DNA of 64,000 nt from positions 34,203,904 to 34,267,903 of the forward strand of contig NC_088103.1 in NCBI RefSeq assembly GCF_036370855.1. Direction: 5' to 3'. A model generated the notes under the pieces. It saw nothing but the letters and a program-made list of their open reading frames with translations. It did no database searches and was not told where the DNA came from. Positions 59,025-64,000 of the stretch are shown piece by piece (position 1 is the stretch's first letter; each line of letters opens with the position of its first letter). A program made the position numbers and the translations under genes. The stretch is from Dromaius novaehollandiae. Taxonomy: Eukaryota; Chordata; Aves; Casuariiformes; Dromaiidae.

Positions 59025-62000
59025 AAGGTCAGCTGGAGCCTATAGCAGAGCCCACGAGCCCCATTGGTTGCCCTACCGAAAAAGTTGCCGTGGGAGCAGT
59101 CTTGGTGCAGCCTCCCATTTCCGTTGGCATGCCCTTTGCAGCCGCACTCCACATGGGGCTCTATGCTTTCTCTCTCTCCTAACCCTAACCCTAGCCCTAG
59201 TCCTAAGCCTAGCCCTAGCCCTGAGGTCAGCTGGAGCCCGGAGCAGAGCCCACCAGCCCCATTGCTGGCCCTACCGAAAAAGTTGCTGTGGGAGCAGTCT
59301 TGGTGCAGCGCCACATTTCCTTTGGCATGCTCTTTGCAGCTGCACTCCACATGGGGCTCTGTGCTTTCTCTCTCTCCTAACCCTAACCCTAACCCTAACC
59401 CTAACCCTAACCATAGCCGTAGTCCTAAGGTTGGCTGGAGTCTGGAGCAGAGCCCACCAGCCCCCTTGGTGGCTCTCACGAAAAAGTTGCCGTGGGAGCA
59501 GTCTTGATGCAGCGCCACATTTCCTTTGGCATGCCCTTTGCAGCCGCACTCCACATGGGGCTCTGCCCTTTCTCTCTCCCCGAACCCTAATCCTAGCCCT
59601 AACTCTAACCCTAGCCCTAGTCCTAAGGTTGTCTGGAGCCTGTAGCAGAGCCCACCAGTCCAGTTGCTGCCTCCACCAAGAAAGTCGCCATGGGAGCAGT
59701 CTTGGTTCAGCCCTGACATTTCGTTTGGTATGCCCTTTGCAGTCCCCCTCCACATGGGGCTCTACGCTTTCCCTCTCTCCTAACCCTAACACTAGCATTA
59801 GCCCTAAGTTCATCTGGAGCCCAGAGCAGAGCCCCCCAGGCCCATTGGTGTCCGTAACAAAGAAGTTGCTGTGGGAGCAGTCTTGGTGCAGCCCTGACAT
59901 TTGCTTTGGCATGCCCTTTGCAGCCCCACTCCACATGGGGCTCTACGCTTTGTCTCTCCCCTAAACCTAGCCCTAACCCTAGCCCTAAGCCTAACCCTAG
60001 CCCTAGTCTTAAGGTTGGCCGGAGCCTGCAGCAGAGCCCACCAGCCCCATTGGTGGCTGAAACGAAAAAGTTGCCGTGGGAGCAGTCTTGGTGCAACCCC
60101 GCATTTCCTTTGGCATGCCCTTTGCAGTCTCACTCCACATGGGGCTCTACGCTTTCTCTCTCCCCTAACCCTAACCCCAGCCCTAACCCTAACCCTAGCC
60201 CTAGCCCTAGTCCTAAGGTTGGCGGGAGCCCATAGCATAGCCCACCAGCCCCATTGGTGGCCCTAACAAAGAAGTTGCCGTGGGAGCAGTCTTTGTGCAG
60301 TGCCACATTTCCTTTGGCATGCCCTTTGCAGCTGCACTCCACATGGGGCTCTGTGCTTTCTCTCTCTCCTAGCCCTAACCCTAACCCTAGCCCTAACCCT
60401 AACCCAATCCCTAGCCCTATCCCAAGTTCAGCCGGTGCCAGGAGCAGATCCCACCAGCCCCATTGTTGGCCCTAACGAAAAAATTGCCCTGAGAGCAGTC
60501 TTGGTGCAGCCCCGCATTTCCTTTGGCCTGCGCTTTGCAGCCGCACTTCACATGTGGCTCTACGCTTTGTCTCTCTCCTAACCCTAACCCTAACCGTAGC
60601 CCTAACCTTAGCCCTAGCCCTAGTCCTAAGGTTGTCTGGAGCCTGTAGCAGAGCCCACCAGTCCAGTTTCTGCCTCCACCAAAAAAGTCGCCGTGGGAGC
60701 AATCTTGGTGCAGCCCCCGATTTCCTTTGGCATGCGCTTTGCTGCCGCACTGCACATGGGGCTCTACGCTTTCTCTCTCTCCTAACCCTAACCCTAACCC
60801 TAGCCCTAACCTTAGCCCTAGCCCTAGTCCAAAGGTTGGCGGGAGCCTGTAGCAGAGCCCACCAGTCCAGGTTCTGCCTCCACCAAAAAAGTTGCCGTGG
60901 GAGCAATCTTGGTGCAGCCCCCGATTTGCTTTGGCATGCCCTTTGCAGCCGCACTCCACATGGGGCTCTACGCTTTCTCTCTCTCCTAACCCTAACCCTA
61001 ACCCTAGCCCTAACCTTAACCCTAACCCTAGTCCCAAGGTTGTCTGAAGCCTGTAGCAGAGCCCACCAGTCCAGTTTCTGCCTCCACCAAAAAAGTCGCC
61101 GTGGGAGCAATCTTGGTGCAGCCCCCGATTTCCTTTGGCATGCCCTTTGCAGCCGCACTCCACATGGGGCTCTACGCTTTCTCTCTCTCCTAACCCTAAC
61201 CCTAGCCCTAGCCCTAAGGTTGGCCGGAGCGTGGAGCAGAGCCCACCAGCCCCATTGCTGACCCTAACAAAGAAGTTGCCCTGGGAGCAGTCTTGGTTCC
61301 GCCCCCCGCATTTGCTTTGGCATGCGCTTTGCAGCCGAACTCCACATTGGGCTCTGCGCTTTCTCTCTCCCCTAACCCTAACCCTAGCCCTAACCCTAAC
61401 CCTAAGCCTAACCCTAGCCCTAGTCCTAAGGTTGGCGGGAGCCCATAGCATAGCCCACCAGCCCCATTGGTGGCTGTAACGAAAAAGTTGCCGTGGGAGC
61501 AGTCTTTGTGCAGCGCCGTATTTCCTTTGTCATACCCTTTGCAGCTGCACTCCACATGGGGCTCTGTGCTTTCTCTCTCTCCTAGCCCTAACCCTAACCC
61601 TAGCCCTAACCCTAACCCAATCCCTAGCCCTATGCCTTAGTTCAGCCGGTGCCAGGAGCAGATCCCACCAGCCCCATTGTTGGCCCTAACGAAAAAGTTG
61701 CCCTGAGAGCAGTCTTGGTGCAGCCCCGCATTTCCTTTGGCCTGCGCTTTGCAGCCGCACTCCACATGGAGCTCTACGCTTTGTCTCTCCCCTAACCCTA
61801 ACCCTAAGCCTAGCCCTAAGCCTAACCCTAACCCTAGTCCTAAGGTTGGCCGGAGCCCGGAGCAGATCCCACCAGCCCCATTGCTGGCCCTACCGAAAAA
61901 GTTGCCGTGGGAGCTGTTTTGGTTCAGCCCTGACATTTCCTTTGGCATGCCCTTTGCAGCCCCACTCCACATGGGGCTCTACGCTTTCTCTCTCTCCTAA

Positions 62001-64000
62001 CCCTAACACTAGCATTAGCCCTAAGTTCATCCGGAGCCCAGAGCAGAGCCCCCCAGGCCCATTGGTGTGCGTAACAAAGACGTTGCTGTGGGAGCAGTCT
62101 TGGTGCAGACCCGCATTTCCTTTGGCATGCCCTTTGCAGTCCCACTCCACATGGGGCTCTACGCTTTGTCTCTCCCCTAACCCTAACCCTAGCCCTAAGC
62201 CTAACCCTAGCCCTAGTCCTAAGGTTGGCCGGAGCCGGTAGCAGAGCCCACCAGTCCAGTTGCTGCCTCGACCAAAAAAGTTGCTGTGGGAGCAATGTTG
62301 GTGCAGCCCCCCATTTCCTTTGGCATGCACTTTGCAGCGCCACTCCATATGGGGCTCTACGCTCTCTCTCTCCCCTAACCCTAAGCCTAGCCCTAAGCCT
62401 AACCCTAGCCCTAGTCCTAAGGTTGGCCGGAGTCTGGAGCAGAGCCCACCAGCCCCATTGGTGGCTCTCACAAAAAAGTTGCCGTGGGAGCAGTCTGTGT
62501 GCAGCCCCCGATTACCTTTGGCATTCCCTTTGCAGACCCACTCCACATGGGGCTCTGCGGTTTGTCTCTCCCCTAACCCTAACCCTAGCCCTAACCCTAA
62601 CCCTAACCCTTACCCTCGCCCTGGTCCTAAGGTTGTCTGGAGCCTGTAGCAGAGCCCACCAGTCCAGTTGCTGCCTCGACCAAAAAAGTTGCCGTGGGAG
62701 CAGTCCTGGTTCAGCCCTGACATTTCGTTTGGCATGCCCTTTGCAGCCCCACTCCACATGGAGCTCTACGCTTTCTCTCTCCCCTAACCCTAACCCTAAG
62801 CCTAGCCCTAAGCCTAACCCTAGCCCTAGTCCTAAGGTTGTCTGCAGCCCTGAACAGAGCCCACCAGCCCCATTGGTGGGTGTAACGAAAAAGTTGCCGT
62901 GGGAGCAGTCTTGGTGCAGCCCCGCATTTCCTTTGGCATGCCCTTTGCAGTCCCACTCCACATGGGGCTCTACGCTTTGTCTCTCCCCTAGCCCTGGCCC
63001 TAACCCTAACCCTAGCCCTAGTCCTAAGGTTGGCCGGAGCCTGCAGCAGAGCCCACCAGTCCAGTTGCTGCCTCGACCAAAAAAGTCGCCGTGGGAGCAA
63101 TGTTGGTGCAGCCCTGACATTTCGTTTGGCATGCCCTTTGCAGCCCCACTCCACATGGGGCTCTACGCTTTCTCTCTCCCCTAACCCTAAGTCTAGCCCT
63201 AACCCTAGCCCTAGCCCTAGTCCTAAGGTTGGCCGGAGCCTGGAGCAGAGCCCACCAGCCCTATTGGTGGCTGTAACGAAAAAGTTGCCGTGGGAGCAGT
63301 CTTGGTGCAGCCCCGCATTTCCTTTGGCATGCTCTTTGCAGTCCCACTCTACATGGGGCTCTACGCTTTGTCTCTCCCCTAGCCCTTGCCCTAACCCTAA
63401 CCCTAGCCCTAGTCCTAAGGTTGGCCGGAGCCTGCAGCAGAGCCCACCAGTCCAGTTGCTGCCTCGACCAAAAAAGTTGCTGTGGGAGCAATGTTGGTGC
63501 AGCCCCCCATTTTCTTTGGCATGCCCTTTGCAGCTGCACTCCAGAATGGGGCTCTACGCTTTCTCTCTCCCCTAACCCTAACCCTAACCCTAACCCTAAC
63601 CCTAGTCCTAAGGTTGCCTGGAGCCTGTAGCAGAGCCCACCAGCCCTATTGGTGGCTCTCACGAAAAAGTTGCCGTGGGAGCAGTCTTGGTGCAGCGCCA
63701 CATTTCCTTTGGCATGCCCTTTGCAGCCCCACTCCACATGGGGCTCTGCGCTTTCTCTCTCCCCGAACCCTAACCCTAGCCCTAACCCTAAACCTAGCCC
63801 TAGTCCTAAGGTTGGCCGGAGCCTGCAGCAGAGCCCACCAGTCCAGTTGCTGCCTCCACCAAAAAAGTCGCCATGGGAGCTGTTTTGGTTCAGCCCTGAC
63901 ATTTCGTTTGGCATGCCCTTTGCAGCGCCACTCCACATGGGGCTCTACGCTTTGTCTCTCTCCTAACCCTAACCCTAACCCTAACCCTAACCCTAGCCCT
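59025..64000 (+). repeat. Short-unit domain of the satellite (about 198 bp period)
   Basis: About 25 tandem units. Each has: a linker (GGAGCCTGCAGCAGAGCCCA, CCAGCCCCATTGGTGGC); the junction AAAAAGTTGCCGTGGGAGCA; the core; then 4-9 hexamers ending CCCTAGTCCTAAGGTTG. Variants recur (for example CCAGTCCAGTTGCTGCCTC versus CCAGCCCCATTGGTGGC linkers), and some blocks are repeated at multiples of the unit length. The frames CTA-ACC and CCT-AAC, and their complements, contain no stops, which explains the long open frames on both strands. Confidence 0.92.

Larger units (their letters stand above)
57160..64000 (+). repeat. Telomere-hexamer-based satellite array (runs off the window)
   Basis: The array opens with TAACCCTAACCC at about 57167. 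Every unit carries a run of CCCTAA mixed with CCCTAG and a few other variants, attached to a conserved core that includes CATTTCCTTTGGCATGCCC, TTTGCAGCCCCACTCCACAT and GGGGCTCTACGCTTTCTCTC. I count about 27 core copies: two attached to long units (about 0.9 kb) and about 25 short units averaging 198 bp (range about 180-213). The hexamer strand is C-rich in the direction away from the genes. The array is not the 41-bp avian PO41/CNM repeat. Confidence 0.95.

Noticed and set aside
58912-59964. Open frame of about 350 codons through the satellite, with other long frames on both strands to 64 kb
   Set aside because: Hexamer runs lack stops in two frames per strand and the core is GC-rich, so long open frames arise from composition. 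The predicted proteins are Leu-Thr, Pro-Asn or Gly-Leu repeats with no family resemblance.

Overview
The window looks like avian nuclear DNA, a gene-dense segment of a bird (sauropsid) chromosome. The evidence is the gene order ATP5MK(-) - PDCD11(+) - CALHM2(-) - CALHM1(-) - CALHM3(-), which is conserved with human 10q24.33, short introns, and several CR1 LINE 3' ends of the bird/reptile type. I cannot name the species. All gene models were read by eye from splice signals, codon phase and remembered vertebrate proteins. No alignment was run.

Layout. Positions 1-3.1 kb hold the coding exons of ATP5MK, a small ATP-synthase subunit, on the minus strand. A CpG-rich block at 3.06-3.96 kb is probably a bidirectional promoter serving ATP5MK to the left and PDCD11 to the right. 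PDCD11 (RRP5 homologue, ribosome biogenesis) fills 3.7-32.3 kb as 36 exons. The 35 coding exons sum to 5529 nt, an intact 1842-residue protein in which every junction keeps phase. One of its introns has U12-type signals. A CR1 element sits just past the stop codon. From 36.0 to 52.7 kb lie three calcium-homeostasis-modulator channel genes in tandem on the minus strand: CALHM2 (2 coding exons plus a probable distant 5' UTR exon), CALHM1 (2 exons) and CALHM3 (3 exons). All look intact and share one homologous intron position. CALHM1 and CALHM3 together form the ATP-release channel of taste cells in mammals, so they are likely functional partners here too.

The right end, 57.16 kb to the window edge, is a complex satellite built on the telomere hexamer. 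About 26 short units (average about 198 bp) each carry a run of CCCTAA/CCCTAG hexamers attached to a conserved roughly 140-bp core. At the left edge are two long units (about 0.9 kb) that contain the same core plus an extra block of about 0.7 kb. That extra block has the layout of a polymerase II promoter: heat-shock elements, a CCAAT box, a TATA box and a strong 5' splice site, present in both copies and pointing into the satellite. The short units look like deletion derivatives of the long ones. The hexamers run in the opposite orientation to a telomere capping the right end, so the block is interstitial, inverted or misassembled.

NEURL1, which follows CALHM3 in other vertebrates, was not found before the array. 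The remaining intergenic stretches hold GC-rich blocks, one long TG microsatellite and CR1 fragments, but no further gene that I can support.
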